Assembly: GCA_930367215.1 (NCBI GenBank)
Contig: OV884059.1
Location: 97,018,993-97,082,992 of the forward strand
DNA from: Pollenia angustigena
Lineage: Eukaryota; Arthropoda; Insecta; Diptera; Polleniidae
DNA length: 64,000 bases
Reading direction: 5' to 3'
Made by a program: the position numbers and the translations under genes. The notes beneath the pieces were generated by a model. It was given only the letters and a program-made list of their open reading frames with translations. It searched no databases and was not told the origin of the DNA. Positions 10,657-22,812 of this stretch are shown piece after piece; the stretch's first letter is position 1; every line of letters starts with the position of its first letter.

Positions 10657-11328
10657 ATAGGGTCGTTACCAAAAATCAATGCTAGATTTTCGGTCGGGGC
10701 ACACCCCTAATATGTGCCAATAGGATAGAAAATGCGACTGATGCAGTTTCAGTCCAATCGGATAACGCTAACATGTGGCTCATTGAGCATTAATTAAGAA
10801 AAACAGCGATTTTTCACTAAAATTCGTATTTCTTTATCTTCATAACCGAAACCATTCATTGTAGGAACCTGAGTCGAGTCTTGTTTTATAGGAAATTTTA
10901 TTCTTATTAATTTTGAGTTTAATAAATTTGTTCCTTATACCAATAGATAAAGAGATATTTAGCAACAATTTTAAGGACAAAGAAATACAAATTTTAGTGG
11001 AAAATCGTATATCTTTGTCCTTATTTAATGCTAAATATCTCTTTATCTATTGGTAAAAGGAACAAAATTATTAAAATCAAAATTAATCAGAATAAAATTT
11101 CCTATAAAACAAGATTGGACTCGGGTTCCTAGAATGAATTGTTTCGGTTATAAAGATAAAGAAATACGAATTTTAGTAAAAATCGCTGTTTTCTTAATTA
11201 ATGCTCAATGAGACACATGTTAGCATTAACCGATTGGGCTGAAACTGCATCAATCGCATTTTCTATCCTATCGGCACATATTAGGGGTGTGCCCCGACGG
11301 AAAATCCAGCAGATATTTCTGGTAACCC
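10657..11328. repeat. Fold-back element FB2
   Basis: The long arms begin tagggtcgttacc and end ggtaaccc. The block cggggcacacccctaatatg (about 10697) is mirrored by catattaggggtgtgccccg (about 11278). The centre is near 10995. The sequence could form an almost continuous 300-bp hairpin. Arms of FB1 and FB2 are homologous, so the two copies stand in tandem. Confidence 0.85.
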
Positions 11329-11329
11329 A

Positions 11330-11815
11330 TGAGCTTTAACATAGCCCCACAAAAAATAGTCTAAAGGCTTTAAATCGCACGATCTAGGCGGTCAATTGAG
11401 CGGTCCCGAACGTGAAATTAAATGTTCACCGAACTCGCCTCTCAATAAGTCCATTGTTAAGCGTGTGGCATGTGGCGCCTTCTTGTTGAAACCACATGTT
11501 ATGCAAGTCAAGCTCTGGCATTTTTGGCAAAAAAAAGTTGGATATCATGCCACGGTAGCGCTCACCAATCACAGTTACGTTACGATTGCAGAAGTACGGT
11601 CCAATGATGCCACCAGCTCATAAACCGCACCAAACTGTGACTTTTTCTGGATGCATTGGTAGCATCTGGCTGATCTTCACTCCAAAATCGACAATTCTGC
11701 TTACTAACGTACCCATTGAGCCAAAAATAAGCTGTGTCGCTGAACACAATTTTTCGAAAGAAGCGCGCGATAAACTTTCGTTTGTAAGACGATTCATGGT
11801 TAAATTATAGACCAA
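11330..11815 (-). pseudogene. mariner-type transposase fragment
   Basis: Read on the minus strand, the segment gives the conserved end of an IS630/Tc1/mariner DDE domain: a VTVWCGL block (about 11620-11640), then further on VNWPPRSCDLKPLDYFLWGY at about 11335-11395, which carries the last catalytic Asp. The reading frame is broken by stops and indels, and sequence beyond FLWGY is replaced by the fold-back insertion. It is related to the copies at 26700-27190 and 30795-31703 but more decayed. Confidence 0.8.
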
Positions 11816-11879
11816 ACTGAAGATGTTTGACAGTGAAACAAAACACGAAACGTGCGTCAGCTGTTTAAACCAGTGTTGC

Positions 11880-12460
11880 CAAAAAGATAATAGCTAAAAA
11901 ATCATCCGATATTATTATTAAATACTAATGTAAAACTATAGATTCTAATCGAACTTTATCGCTGAAAAAAAAATGATCAAACTTTCCCATTCAATTTAAT
12001 TATAGCGGCAGAAAAAAAAAATATAAAAGGACTTTATCGCTTATGTGACTAAAAATGGTAGTGACTATAAACAAAAAGTGCTGTTTGTATAAGAAAGTGT
12101 TTCGACGCATGGGTATAGGAAGTTTAATAAAAAAAAAAACTCTTTGACCATAAATAGATAAAAATTACTGTTAAATGTTTCTTATTTAATTATTTAAAAG
12201 TAGCTTCCTTAAGACTTTGCCTATTTCTCACCAACCCCAACGAACCTTTAAATACAAATAAAAAACACTTGTATTCATTAAATTCCTTGTAACCAAAAGC
12301 AGAGCAAATATTCTTAACATTTATATTAGTTAACATTTTAATAATTAAATTTTTAATGTTTATATATTTGCTAAATAAATATAAATTTAAGGAAATTTAA
12401 GCTTTGCCAAAATTTTAATTAAATTTAATAAAGTTCAAGCAACTCTAAATTAAAACCAAC
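11880..12460. other. No gene recognised
   Basis: AT-rich. A lone CAGTGTTGCC at 11873 resembles a hAT end, but no partner was found. Confidence 0.5.
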
Positions 12461-12468
12461 ATGTCACA

Positions 12469-12499
<31 letters not shown>

Positions 12500-12508
12500 T
12501 ATCTCTGT
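12469..12508. repeat. (CT)n microsatellite
   Basis: A run of CT with two single-base interruptions. Confidence 0.9.
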
Positions 12509-12909
12509 GGCTTAAATGTCTAGCATTTGTAATGTTTCACACAATTATATATAATTAATTAAATTATTATTTTTTTAAAACCTTTTTTGGAAGGATACAA
12601 TTAAATAATTTGTTTACTATTGTGATTGTTGTTGGTTTCCTTTATACTTGCTCTTTTTGTTTCTTGTACTCCTTAACGAAGGCTATTCTGTTTTTGTAAC
12701 AATTATTATATGTATGTTTGTATGTATAGAAAGGTTTTGTTTTTCGAAAAATACACTAAATTAGCCTACGGAAACATAATTTTATTTTAAGGATTTTTCA
12801 AGGCATTAAAGATTTATAAATAAATAGACATGTGTTTTTGAAATGACATGCAATGCTTATTAACAAACAAACACTTACACAAATACACGTATGTACATAT
12901 ATCCAGTTT

Positions 12910-12912
<3 letters not shown>

Positions 12913-12969
<57 letters not shown>
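12913..12969. repeat. (TA)n microsatellite
   Basis: Uninterrupted TA run. Frames through it (Ile/Tyr alternation) are not genes. The rest of 12510-13500 is AT-rich and without recognisable features. Confidence 0.95.
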
Positions 12970-12974
<5 letters not shown>

Positions 12975-13586
12975 CAATAAAATACAACTTTGTATGTAAT
13001 ATTTTAGGTAAGACATGCATGCATTCAATGTTTGAAAATAAATCTATTTACAAATTTTTGTTAATGCTCTTATTATTTGTGCAAGAAATTTGGAAAATTT
13101 GTATGACAAGATTACAAAAATATATGTATATTTATAAAATTATATATTTATTCATATGCAAGTGCAATAAATTAAATTGGCTTCAAGAAATTAAGCTGAT
13201 TTCATTAGTAGGATTAAAATTAAAATATATTTAAAATTAAGTAATAAACAGTCTTAGATAACTGACATGTGTACAGGAAAATCTGGTTAACCTTAACAAT
13301 TGTCTAACAAAATTTTCACACTAATTTCGTAGTACAAATGAATTATTATTATATTTATTAATATTGGGTTCTTAACTTAATAATGCGGGATTCACAACAG
13401 ATGGCTTAACTTTTAAACCTGTTTGTTTTTTTTTAATGTTATTTACCATTTTGAAAAACAAATATCTGTAATCTAGTCATCCTTAACCGCTAAACGAAAA
13501 AGTTTTGATAACAAAGCTTTTTATACCCTCCAACGCAGGTGGAAGGAAGGTTTGAGTAAACTTAAACGAGATTTAAGTTATCTACC

Positions 13587-13785
13587 TTAAACAAGTTTTG
13601 AGGGACTCTCACCTGTTGTACAATGGTTTGAGTTCCTATAATTAAAAATTGATTGATTCAAAATCGTATAAAAATTACTCGTAACGTTGTTTTTTAATAA
13701 AAAAAAAGACTTCTTTAATTTTCTGACCAAGCTTTCCGCCTGACCATTTGACCCGGGATGAAAAGTAGAGCGATTCACTAACTTT
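13587..13785 (-). pseudogene. gypsy-type retrotransposon integrase fragment
   Basis: The minus-strand frame contains HPGSNGQAESLVRKLKK, the block around the catalytic Glu of retroviral-type integrases, followed by the FNYRNSNHCTTGESPSKL block typical of Ty3/gypsy integrases. Downstream the similarity continues weakly across stop codons (about 13540-13585), and upstream it ends abruptly. No LTR, protease or reverse transcriptase is nearby. A TATACCCTCC fragment lies next to it at about 13521-13545. An old, isolated piece of a pol gene. Confidence 0.85.
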
Positions 13786-13789
13786 AATA

Positions 13790-14072
13790 ACGATAATCGT
13801 ATCGTGAAAATAAATATAACGAAAATTTATTTAGTACGGTATTTAGTAAAATTTTTAACGATATTCGCTGTCGTTTGAAGTCAGCTGTTACTTTAAGCAA
13901 TTGCTTTGTCGTTATTTTGGCGTTAATAATTTACTTTATGTTTATCAAATCGATATAGTGTATTTTATGTTTCAAATAGCTGAGGCCAGACTTCTTACAT
14001 ACATGCATATACATATATATTCATATATCCATTAGGGGAATAACTTTTTGCAATTTTTCCAAATATCAAATA
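13790..14072. other. No gene recognised
   Basis: AT-rich spacer between the integrase fragment and the MITE. Confidence 0.5.
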
Positions 14073-14453
14073 AAGCACAGCTGCGAATAACGCTTTAAGT
14101 TACAAAATAATAATTTTTCAGGAGAGCAAAAAAACGTTTTTTGACAGGCAGCATTATTTGTTTTAAAAATTTTTTTTTCTATTATTAAAAATAATGATAA
14201 CAAAAACTTTAATGCAAAAGGCTTTTAAAATATCATTCCGCACTGCAAAACCATTTCGGTTTCATCATTTTGTTAGCAACTTGCAATGTTCTTCCACTGG
14301 CTGACACTTTGTACGCCAATTTTAAGGCGTTAAGGTGCATAGTTTTGGTTGATTTGATGTATTAACTGTGTAAGAGAGTAAGGTTAACGGTTACTGAAAA
14401 AAAAACAGTTTTTGCAAAATGTGGCGTTTACAACGTTATTCGCGGCAGTGCTT
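14073..14453. mobile_element. 381-bp MITE
   Basis: The ends AAGCACAGCTGCGAATAACG (14073) and its inverse (ending 14453, with CTGCCG for CAGCTG) are similar over about 20 bases. CAAATA flanks both sides directly (14067-14072 and 14454-14459). The 6-bp duplication does not settle the superfamily. No coding sequence. Confidence 0.7.
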
Positions 14454-14459
14454 CAAATA

Positions 14460-15390
14460 TTAAGAAATGTTGTATTACTTTTTCGCGATCCACAAGTGAT
14501 GAAATTTTTCTCCTTAGTACACAAAATTAACATTTAGTAACAAAACTTTAAGTATTTTCTAATAATTGCATGAATATAACAAGATCGTACCACTTGTACG
14601 AAAGAAGGGCGCAAAAAATTCACGATATTATGACTCATTTTCGCGGTTTTTTTAATAAACTGAAATTTAATGTCAAACGATAGATATTGTTGCGGTTATT
14701 ATATGAAACAGTGATAATTTTCAGAAAAAAATACCTTTTTATTAACACATAAAACAAAAAGCTTAAAAATGGGTATTCAAATTAAGAAGTGCACATAAAG
14801 ATTTAACATAAAAATAATAAATATTGCATACCTGAAGGTCAATTAACAAATATTTATCAAATTAGCGAAATGGTTACACATACGGCTTCAATTGCTAATT
14901 TTACCTGCATTATATATAACTTGTATGTTAATTGAAAGAAGCTACCGTTTTTGCCGGGTACTTTGTGTTTTCATGAATTTATTAATTTTAGGTCCGTTTT
15001 CACAACCTATCGATACCAAAAGTATGGATTTTATCGGCCATATTTAAAATGTTAACACGGCTAATGAACTTATAACTTTCGCTAAAGGTAAGTTTTGAAA
15101 ACGACCCTTAGCCTTTTACACCACATAAAATCATAACAAACGCAAATTTGGCAACAAGTGTAGGTTACAAAAATAGCTATTTTAGCAAAGTTATAACAAA
15201 AGCTTACCATTGAAAAGAAGAAAAAACTGGTAAAAAAAAAGAACAAAACACAATTAAGTTGATGTCTAGCAAAAGGTTAAGACTTTTAAATTGTACTAAG
15301 TAAGCCGCGGTAGTACCACGGGACTTACAAGGACCAAAATGTACCAAAAAAAAGTACAATTTGTACCATGATTTCCAGCCGTGACCTAGT
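14460..15390. other. No gene recognised
   Basis: AT-rich non-coding DNA. A weak inverted pair, ggtccgttttca (about 14991) and ttgaaaacgaccc (about 15096), was seen but is too short to name. Confidence 0.5.
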
Positions 15391-16060
15391 TCGTTTTAAT
15401 ATACAACTTAGACCCATAAAGTATGCATCTATATATGTTCTGGGATCTTAAGTAATTCCAAGCTAGTTAGGGCATGTCTATCTATCTGTCTGTCCGTGCT
15501 TTTAGATTGCAATCATTTTCAAACAACTCAAAAAATAAGTACAATATTAGTGCCAAATTGTATCTAGTTTTCCTCGGCTGTTTCTAGTTAAATTAACCCA
15601 AATGTCGAAAAACTACCTTATAAATCTATATTTACAAATGCTAATAGTTTTGGGGACAGAATGCATGGACTCTCATTATATTTTGCACAAGCTCGTTTCA
15701 TATGACTGTAAATCAGCATAAAGTTTTGTGAAGATCGGTCCATAATTTACTATAGGCCCCATATAAAGCCTACTTTCGGAAATTATTTTAGTACGTCAGA
15801 AACCAACAAACTAATGCTGTTGCAGTAAAATATGGCCTGTCTTAGTTTCATAAGATTATATATCAATCTACAACATTTCATTAAGATCAGTTCCTAATTT
15901 ACTAAAAACCCCAAATAAACACGCTCTGGAATATCGTTTGAATACGACTTCAACCGTAACAAATATATTTCTTCCATGTAAGCATTATATCACTAGAAAT
16001 AACACCATGTAATTTTGTAATAACCGGTACATTATTTACCAGAGGTGTGATATAAAGCGG
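15391..16060. repeat. TATACCC-type repeat, internal part
   Basis: It carries the internal blocks of that family: acccataaagtatgcatcta, then tctgtctgtccg, then several 'aagatcggtccataatttac' lines. These lines occur again at 25620-25660 and 37850-38000. The characteristic termini are missing, so it is a truncated copy. Confidence 0.6.
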
Positions 16061-17438
16061 CCTACAGAAAAGCAATTAAAGAAGCATTAAATTCTAAAAA
16101 ATGTGTGTAATTGAATGGAAATTTGTTCCAATTAAGGTTTTTTTATACTAGATTTAGAAGAATTACTCCAGTCGTGAAAATCCCTTTAACCCAAATTGTC
16201 CCCGATTGCCCATATGGACACAAAAAGATTCTGCTGCCAAAAGTCAAAAAATGCAAACAAAAATAGCGGTACCACCTGTTGTTGAGTTGTTAAGCAGCAG
16301 TTAAGTCGGCAACAAAAGAATGTAAATCAAAACGCAAAAATAAAAAATTAATTAATTTATCCTGTATCAATATTTTAAAATGAACCCTGAAAATTTTCAA
16401 AAATAAAATACCTAATTTTTAAATTCAAAATTCAATATCTAAATAACACCAACAAAATCATAAAAGAAATTTTTAATATTTGTTTGCCAATAAAAAAAAA
16501 TTCAATTAATCTGTTGTTGAATATTTTGTTTTTTTTTTTTTTTTTTTTTTACCCACTTCTTTATTTTTTATTATTATTTTTAACTCAAACACAATTTTTC
16601 CCAACGTGTTTCAAGAAATATAAATTATTTAACTTTTTTTCTATGATTTTCCGATAAAAATCTGCTGCCAAAAGTGCTTGTGTTTCTTAGAAAACAAGAC
16701 CATATGGTACTGACGTTTTAGAATACATTCCTAAACACATACATGCATACACACATACATATATAAACTTTCATATGTATAAAGAGGGTATATACAATGA
16801 AAAGATATTCGAATATTGATTGAAGTTTAAGTGACTGAACTACTTGCAAGAGTATTGCAATAAAGTTTACAACAAAAATTTGGTTGCAATTTGGAATTTA
16901 TAAATAAACACAAAATCTATGAAGAAGGATTTTAAGCAATAAAGACACCTAAGCCTGGATTGATTCCTTGTAAGCATTCATTGTTCATTACTTAGTTGCT
17001 TCGTATAGCAATTCCTTATGCCATATTGATATTGTTATAAATAAATAATGAATCATAGTTGTATATTGTTGTTTTTTTTTTCTTAACAAATCTTATTTTG
17101 GTTTATTATTATATACACACAATTTCCCCCTATTGCAATATTAATTTTTAATTAAATTAAAAAAATCGCACAAAAAATTTAAGAGCTTTCCACACATTCT
17201 AAAGGGTTGAGTCTATACGTGAACATGACTTCCTGAGATAGTTTAAGTTGGCAATGAAATGCTAACCAAATACTTTTCTATGTCTTCCTTATGGCATGGC
17301 TTTTCAGGGGACAACTTTCATTTTAAGGCGACAAATATCTCTTCTATGGCCCAACGCAATTATTCTCTAAAAGTTAGGCTAACAGCAAGATATTAAAAGA
17401 AAGGATCCAATAGCCATAATTACCTACTGACTTTTTCC
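16061..17438. other. No gene recognised
   Basis: AT-rich with T runs (about 16529-16550) and no supported feature. Confidence 0.55.
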
Positions 17439-17540
17439 ACTCGTCCGTTTAACTTATGTTTAAAACAAAAACAAAATTTCCAAATTTGTTTTTGTTTGGA
17501 AATTTTGTTTTTGTCTTAAATGTAAGTTGAACGGACGAGT
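17439..17540. repeat. 102-bp near-perfect hairpin
   Basis: actcgtccgtttaactta (17439) is mirrored by the arm ending cggacgagt at 17540. The arms run about 45 bases to a centre within an aaatttccaaatttg stretch. MITE-like. No clear target duplication. Confidence 0.85.
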
Positions 17541-19300
17541 TTTGCGCTCGTGTTCTATAAATCACATTCATATCGTTCAAGCAAATGTCTTAAACTTTCG
17601 AGTCATGGGTGTCTTACTTAAATGTCTTTAATTCCAAAAAAAAGCCCAAATAAAATACAGCTTTTATTTCTATTGATTGATTTGTTTCTAACTACTTTTA
17701 GAATTTTTCTTTTTTTTTTCTTTTTAGGAAATCATGTTTTTACGGTTTCTTAAGTTCGATTCAAAAATATAATTTGAATGTTATTTCTGTAGTTCATTTT
17801 TCTGAAGGATTTCAACTTACAGAAAAATACTTTTTATTACTTTTCCGATAAACAATGTTTCAACAAATGTTACACATTGTTTTTTTCTTTTTTTTTTTTG
17901 TAAGCAGTTCTTAGATGAAAAGGAACAACTAAAATGAAATAAAATAAAAATTATGCTTGACTAAGAAACTTTCCAATAATGTTGAGATATATTTTTATAA
18001 ATTCGAACAAATGGATTTCTATAGATACATCTTATTCAATTGCTAGAAGCAAGAAATAGAAGTTTCCTAAAGAAACAGCCAATATAAACAAAGAAAAAAA
18101 ATTTATTTTAGATTTGGCTTAAACAAAAATACACCAGCAACAAATAAAAACTACAAAATGAAAAATATGAAATTCTTTTTGATTATAAAATCATTGCCCG
18201 GAGTTAGGCAAATATACCAGTACGCAGAGAATTATTTTATAAATTAGTTTTTGTTTTTGTTTATTTTTTTCGGTTATTTTTCAGGGTAAATCACTCAAAC
18301 AGACATGATGATGATGATGATGATAATTTACATAAATTTTAAGAAAAATTTCTAATGGAATTGAATGTGGTTTTATGAATGAATTGTAGTTGGCAATTTT
18401 GTTAGTGGCTGTTTTTAAATTAAATTAGATTTTTACAAATAAAAAAGTAGCATAAAAACAAACAGTGTGGCCAATTGTACAATTGAAATAGGCTGTTATT
18501 ATTGGTTGCACCCTGATTTTAAGACTTAAAAGTATCTTCAAAAAAAGGTAATAAATTCTTTTTTTTATGAATTTTACGGAACTTAACTGAATGACAGATG
18601 TTCTTTAGAAGTTCTTTTAGAGCTCAAAAAAATAACTTAGAAAGTTATTATAAATTTAAGCCATTTAAGGCAACAATTTATAAGAAATTGCGTTATGGCT
18701 TCGTGGAAGCTTAACATATGTAACAGGTAGATGGTTGAATAATATTTTAATCCGACAAAAACTAAAAATTTGGCAATCTAAAAACAAAAAGATATACCAC
18801 ATTTCCAACAATTACTCCATCTCTTAGCCCTCTACCAGGGCTGGAAGTTGGAGTAATTTTATGAATTTTTATTAAAGTGGTTTCATTAATATGAAAATTT
18901 GTATATGTTAATCCTTTTTATCTTGTACGTAAAAACAAAAACAAAAAGGAATCTAAAATGCAATTAACCTTTCTGCATATCTTAGATATGTGCCCTTCCA
19001 ATGGTCCTTTGTGTCAATATGATGCAACAATAAAATGTAAACAACATTTCATATTAACCCTGATGTTAGGTTAAGCCCATTTGGTCCAATTTTTGAATTG
19101 TTTCCTTTGTAATTTTTTAACGGTGATATATACTGACTTAGTTTTTTTTTTAACTCATGAGGTCTTTTTATAAAACAATGTTTTTTAAAAAATTCAAAGT
19201 TCTAACTAAAAACAGGACTGAGAAAATTATAAATTTACGAAACTTGTCCATAGTATATTTTCTTTGATTTTTTTACATTTATTTAAGAAAAAAAGTATTA
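17541..19300. other. No gene recognised
   Basis: AT-rich. It contains a short (ATG)n run at about 18305-18324 and unpaired hAT-like starts at 18461 and 18834. Nothing else supported. Confidence 0.5.
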
Positions 19301-19336
19301 TAAGTTTAATTTATAATAATTGTCATTGCATGATAA

Positions 19337-20265
19337 TCAAAATGCTTTTCGGTTAGTTTTGCAAATAAACTTGCTACAAATGGAGCATTTTATGTCAGAC
19401 CAAGGCTTACAGCAACTACATATTCCACGTTTTCGATCTCCTGAGTTAGAGGTATTATTCGGAGAGACCACTAGAACTATGCATGATGATCGTATTTCAG
19501 TTAATAACTGTGCTGATAACTCTTGTTTAGGTAATTTAGTCCGTTTCATCATATACTCCTTAGCCAGGGAAAGTGCTAGTTGCCGCAAAGACTCAGATCT
19601 CCTGCGATTCCGATCAGCTGGAGCCCATGAAACGTCGATTTCAGAAAATAGTATGAACGCATTCAAAGCGGATATATCCATTATGTTTGCAAATACAAAG
19701 TTTGGCCATCGATTTGCTTTGCGCTTTATGCTGTAGGAACTAACCATTTGATGAGCCACCTTAAAACCCTACATATGTGAGTTTCTTTCCTGAAGTTTTT
19801 TACCAACTCAAAAGTGTAAAAAAATTAACGTGTTGCCCTTGGTTCTTTTCAGGCTGCGCATTTCTTGGCTCACCAAGGTATGGATGCATTTTCCATACGT
19901 AGCCTTACTTAGAGTTCACCGATAACCAAAATTTCAAATCATAATTTTCTGGTGTCGATGGCATAAACTGCCGAAGAGAACATCATCCCCTGAATGCAAC
20001 AAGTTGCTCATCAATGGTGACATTTTCGTGACAATTATAAAACATTGAAAAAAGTTGTTGCCAACAACGAACTTTATATGAAATTCATCTTCAGGCATTA
20101 TTTTATTTTTAGCAATAAAAAACGGATTAACAGAGGTAGCTGCAGCTTGGACGGGTTCCCGTTCAGTATCTGTTTCAAAAGAATTTGTTTCGCCATTTTC
20201 TAAAATATAATCCATTTCCGAGTCTGAAATATCGGATTCACTTTCAACATTGAGTAAAACACGTC
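19337..20265 (-). pseudogene. piggyBac transposase, inactivated
   Basis: On the minus strand the acidic N-terminal part is at about 20215-20265 and 20100-20215 (after an acceptor-like tattccag). The line following the first catalytic Asp block reads FDLKFWLSV...MHPYLGEP at about 19840-19945. A deletion then removes the second Asp block. The block that should read ..DQMVSSYSIKRK has His in place of the third catalytic Asp (VAHQMVSSYS, about 19735-19760). It ends with RWPNFVFANIMDISALNAF and a Cys-rich domain (C-x2-C, C-x2-C, about 19345-19425). The plus-strand frame over 19320-19736 is a shadow. Disabled in several independent ways. Confidence 0.82.
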
Positions 20266-20337
20266 TGGAATATTAAAATAAAACTCACAAAATGAATGAA
20301 ATGAAATGGAGTTTTAAATTATATAATTAAAAGTGGT

Positions 20338-21853
20338 CTTTTTTTCTTTTGCTGCAGTAGACCAATGTGATGTTTTATCTAGCCTTTTGTCTATAAAATC
20401 CAACTCCATAGGAGCGGACGGGATTAATCCAAAATTTCTGAAAATTCTTTTACCTCAACTTCTTCCGATAATCACATTTTTCTTTAATAAAATTTTAACC
20501 TCAAGTTACTTTCCCTCGAATTGGAAAATAGCTAAAATCGTTCCAATACCCAAAACTGGTTCCGATTTTAGACCAATAGCCATTCTTCCATTTCTATCTA
20601 AAGTATTTGAACGTATTATGCATAACCAGATAACCTGTTTCTTGGATAACAATAACTTGCTAACAGATCGTCAATCTGGATTTAGAAAGAACAACAGCTG
20701 CATAACAGCCTTAGTTGATGTTACGGAGGAGATTAGAAAGAAACTTGATGATGGTGAGACTACTTTTTTAATACTTTTGGATCATTCAAAAGCGTTTGAT
20801 ACCGTGGATCACAACATTCTTTGCTACAAGCTCAGTAATTTTTTTAACTTCTCTTCGACCGCTATTCATTTATTGTCAACATACTTGAGTAACAGATATC
20901 AGTATGTTGAAACTGGAATCCAGAAGTCCAGGGCACTGCCTGTAACAAGAGGGGTACCACAGGGGTCCATTGTTGGGCCACTTCTATTCTCACTTTACTC
21001 TAATGACCTCCCAGCCGTCCTAACAAATTGTAATGTTAGAATGTACGCGGATGACGTTCAACTTTATACCAGTTGTAGAAATGCATTAATTGACCAGTGT
21101 ATTATCACTATTAATCAGCAACTTCAGCATATTTATACGTGGGCAACGGCAAATGGTTTGGAAATAAATCCTAAAAAATCTAAATGCATAGTTATTCAGA
21201 GGCGACTTAACAAACAGAACATTATTCCAAATATATTTATAAATAACCAACAAATTGAAATAGTCAAATCTGCTAAGAATCTCGGAATATTTTTTAATGA
21301 TACTCTTACGTGGTCGAACCACATTAACTATGCTTGTGGTCGCACCTTTTCTATGATTAGAACTCTTTGGCGGACCCAGCATTGTACACCTCTAAAAATA
21401 AGAATACTGCTTGCCAAAACTTATCTGATGCCCATTTTATTATATGGTTGTGAGCTATTTGCTAAATGTGATACAATTAGTAAAGCAAAATTAAAAGTTG
21501 CATTTAATAACATAGTCCGTTACGTGTATGGACTTAATAGGCGTTCTAGTATATCCTTGTTTTCATCTCGGTTATATGGCCTTTCTTTAGATAATATACT
21601 GAGCATGAGAGTTTTAATTTTTTTACATAAGATAATATATACCCACAAACCTGATCATCTGTACGGCAAACTTTGTATTTCAGATATAAGCAGGGGAAAA
21701 AGAATTAGATCGTTTAGATACAAAAGTTTAATTTCGGAGTGGCATTTCTACATATTCTCAATTTCTCTCTGGAATTCTATACCCCATAGTTTTCAACTTT
21801 TAAGTAACGCACGAAAGTTTAAAGAAAGTATTTTTAAACTGTTTTCAACATAA
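20338..21853 (+). CDS. LINE reverse transcriptase (ORF2, 5'-truncated)
   Basis: About 500 uninterrupted codons. The reverse transcriptase blocks are in order: GADGINPKFLK near residue 30, the DFRPIAILP block near 80, LLDHSKAFDTVDHNIL near 145, TRGVPQGSIVGPLLFSLY near 205, and the catalytic MYADDVQLY near 240. These are followed by the thumb/connection region with the NLGIFFN block. The endonuclease that should precede it is missing. The reading frame enters directly from the target site with no start codon of its own, so expression would need a host promoter and start. The absence of stops over 1.5 kb suggests a fairly recent insertion. Clade assignment (CR1 versus Jockey group) is by eye only. 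Confidence 0.88.
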
Positions 21854-22083
21854 CAATTTGAAACATTATTGTTTGAGATTTAAGTACATATGATTAAATT
21901 ATTTAAATATTGTTTAATTTTAATTGATTTTGCTTTATATATTTTAAACTGTAATTAGATATTAAGTTGTTAATTAATAAATGATTTATAATTATACATT
22001 TTCTCAGTTCCATACTGCAAAATAAGACTCGTAAGTCTTGTGTATGGAGCAATTCAATTAAATAAATAAATAAATAAATAAAA
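20338..22083 (+). mobile_element. 5'-truncated LINE (CR1/Jockey-like) with (AAAT)n tail
   Basis: Non-LTR retrotransposon inserted with a 10-bp target duplication TAAAAGTGGT (20328-20337 and 22084-22093). The 5' end is lost inside ORF2, as is usual when reverse transcription stops early. The 3' end is a run of AAAT units at about 22058-22083. It sits in the 5' part of the piggyBac relic, so it is younger than that element. Confidence 0.88.
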
Positions 22084-22093
22084 TAAAAGTGGT

Positions 22094-22560
22094 TTTTAAT
22101 AACTAAACATCTCATTAAAAAAAAATCAGTGCAAGTGTTTGGATTTAATGAGTTGTCCATACAATTTTTCTAGTCTTTACCTTAAAATCACCCTTGTGTG
22201 AAAAAACACACAAAGGGAACCATTTTGACACGATAAACAAAAAAATTGTTAAGGTACACTAACCCTAGTAAGATTAGGTACGTCCGAGGGACTTACGCTT
22301 TTTCAATTTTGTGCTCTTACTTTCACATTTGTTAACATACAACCTTCTGATGCTCAATTTTTTCAGTTGTTTGCAGCACTTAGTTGGTGGTGGCAGTTTT
22401 TATGTTGTAACGTATGTATCTGTTAAGAAATAAACACAACATTTGTCTGAGAGACGTATCGTTATCCTAAGTGTAACTATTGTAGCAAAGATAACTTTGT
22501 GTACATTTTACTACTTCTTCCGATAGCTGCGTTTTCACGATATCTCGATCCACTTTAAGA
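22094..22560. other. No gene recognised
   Basis: It contains a cttgtgtg...cacacaag hairpin (about 22193-22215). It also holds a gacgtatcgttatc motif (about 22453) that recurs at 26223. Confidence 0.5.
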
Positions 22561-22569
22561 AATAAAAGT

Positions 22570-22812
22570 ATGTGGGCTACATCGAAGGGAAAAAGTGATG
22601 ACAAAATTTCTTCAATGAATATAGTTCGAACGGCAAGACGACCACCTCGAGAATGCAAATCAATGTACGACCCAATTTCATGCTTCGATATTTTTTACTA
22701 CCGAAATTATTTCGGAAATTGTGTAATGGACCCGTGCCGAAATTTCCATAAATTGTTCAATTTTAAGGCTAGAAATTTCTACTTTATCGAAAACTTTGAC
22801 CAACAACATTGA
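22570..22812 (+). pseudogene. Possible piggyBac transposase N-terminal fragment
   Basis: The frame begins W-A-T-S-K-G-K..., then MNIVRTARRPPRECKSMYDP and an aromatic-rich stretch. Many piggyBac transposases have a W-x3-P...NIVR..GP..... block just before the DDE domain, and this matches its layout. The similarity ends after about 60 residues, and no catalytic block is present nearby on this strand. It could be part of another relic or unrelated. Confidence 0.4.

Larger units (their letters stand above)
10064..11870 (-). mobile_element. mariner-like element relic, split by two fold-backs
   Basis: A terminal-looking block gggtgatttttaagagc starts at 10064, and a transposase fragment on the minus strand lies at about 11330-11815. 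Two related fold-back elements occupy about 10154-11328 between them. The expected mirror image of the left terminus was not found near 11900, so the right end is lost or too diverged to see. Borders are approximate. Confidence 0.6.
19320..22160 (-). mobile_element. piggyBac-like element relic, split by a LINE
   Basis: Minus-strand piggyBac coding pieces lie at 19337-20265. A possible first exon (M-D-N-S-L-N-P-N-T-C-T, start at 22160) lies on the far side of the LINE inserted at 20338-22083. I could not identify matching terminal repeats or TTAA targets, so the element borders are only the limits of what I can recognise. Confidence 0.6.

Noticed and set aside
11873..11885. hAT end CAGTGTTGCC; similar lone starts at 18461, 18834 and 49136
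   Set aside because: No inverted partner or 8-bp duplication could be found in the window.
14990..15110. Small MITE suggested by ggtccgttttca and its inverse
   Set aside because: Only about 12 bases match, and no target duplication is seen.
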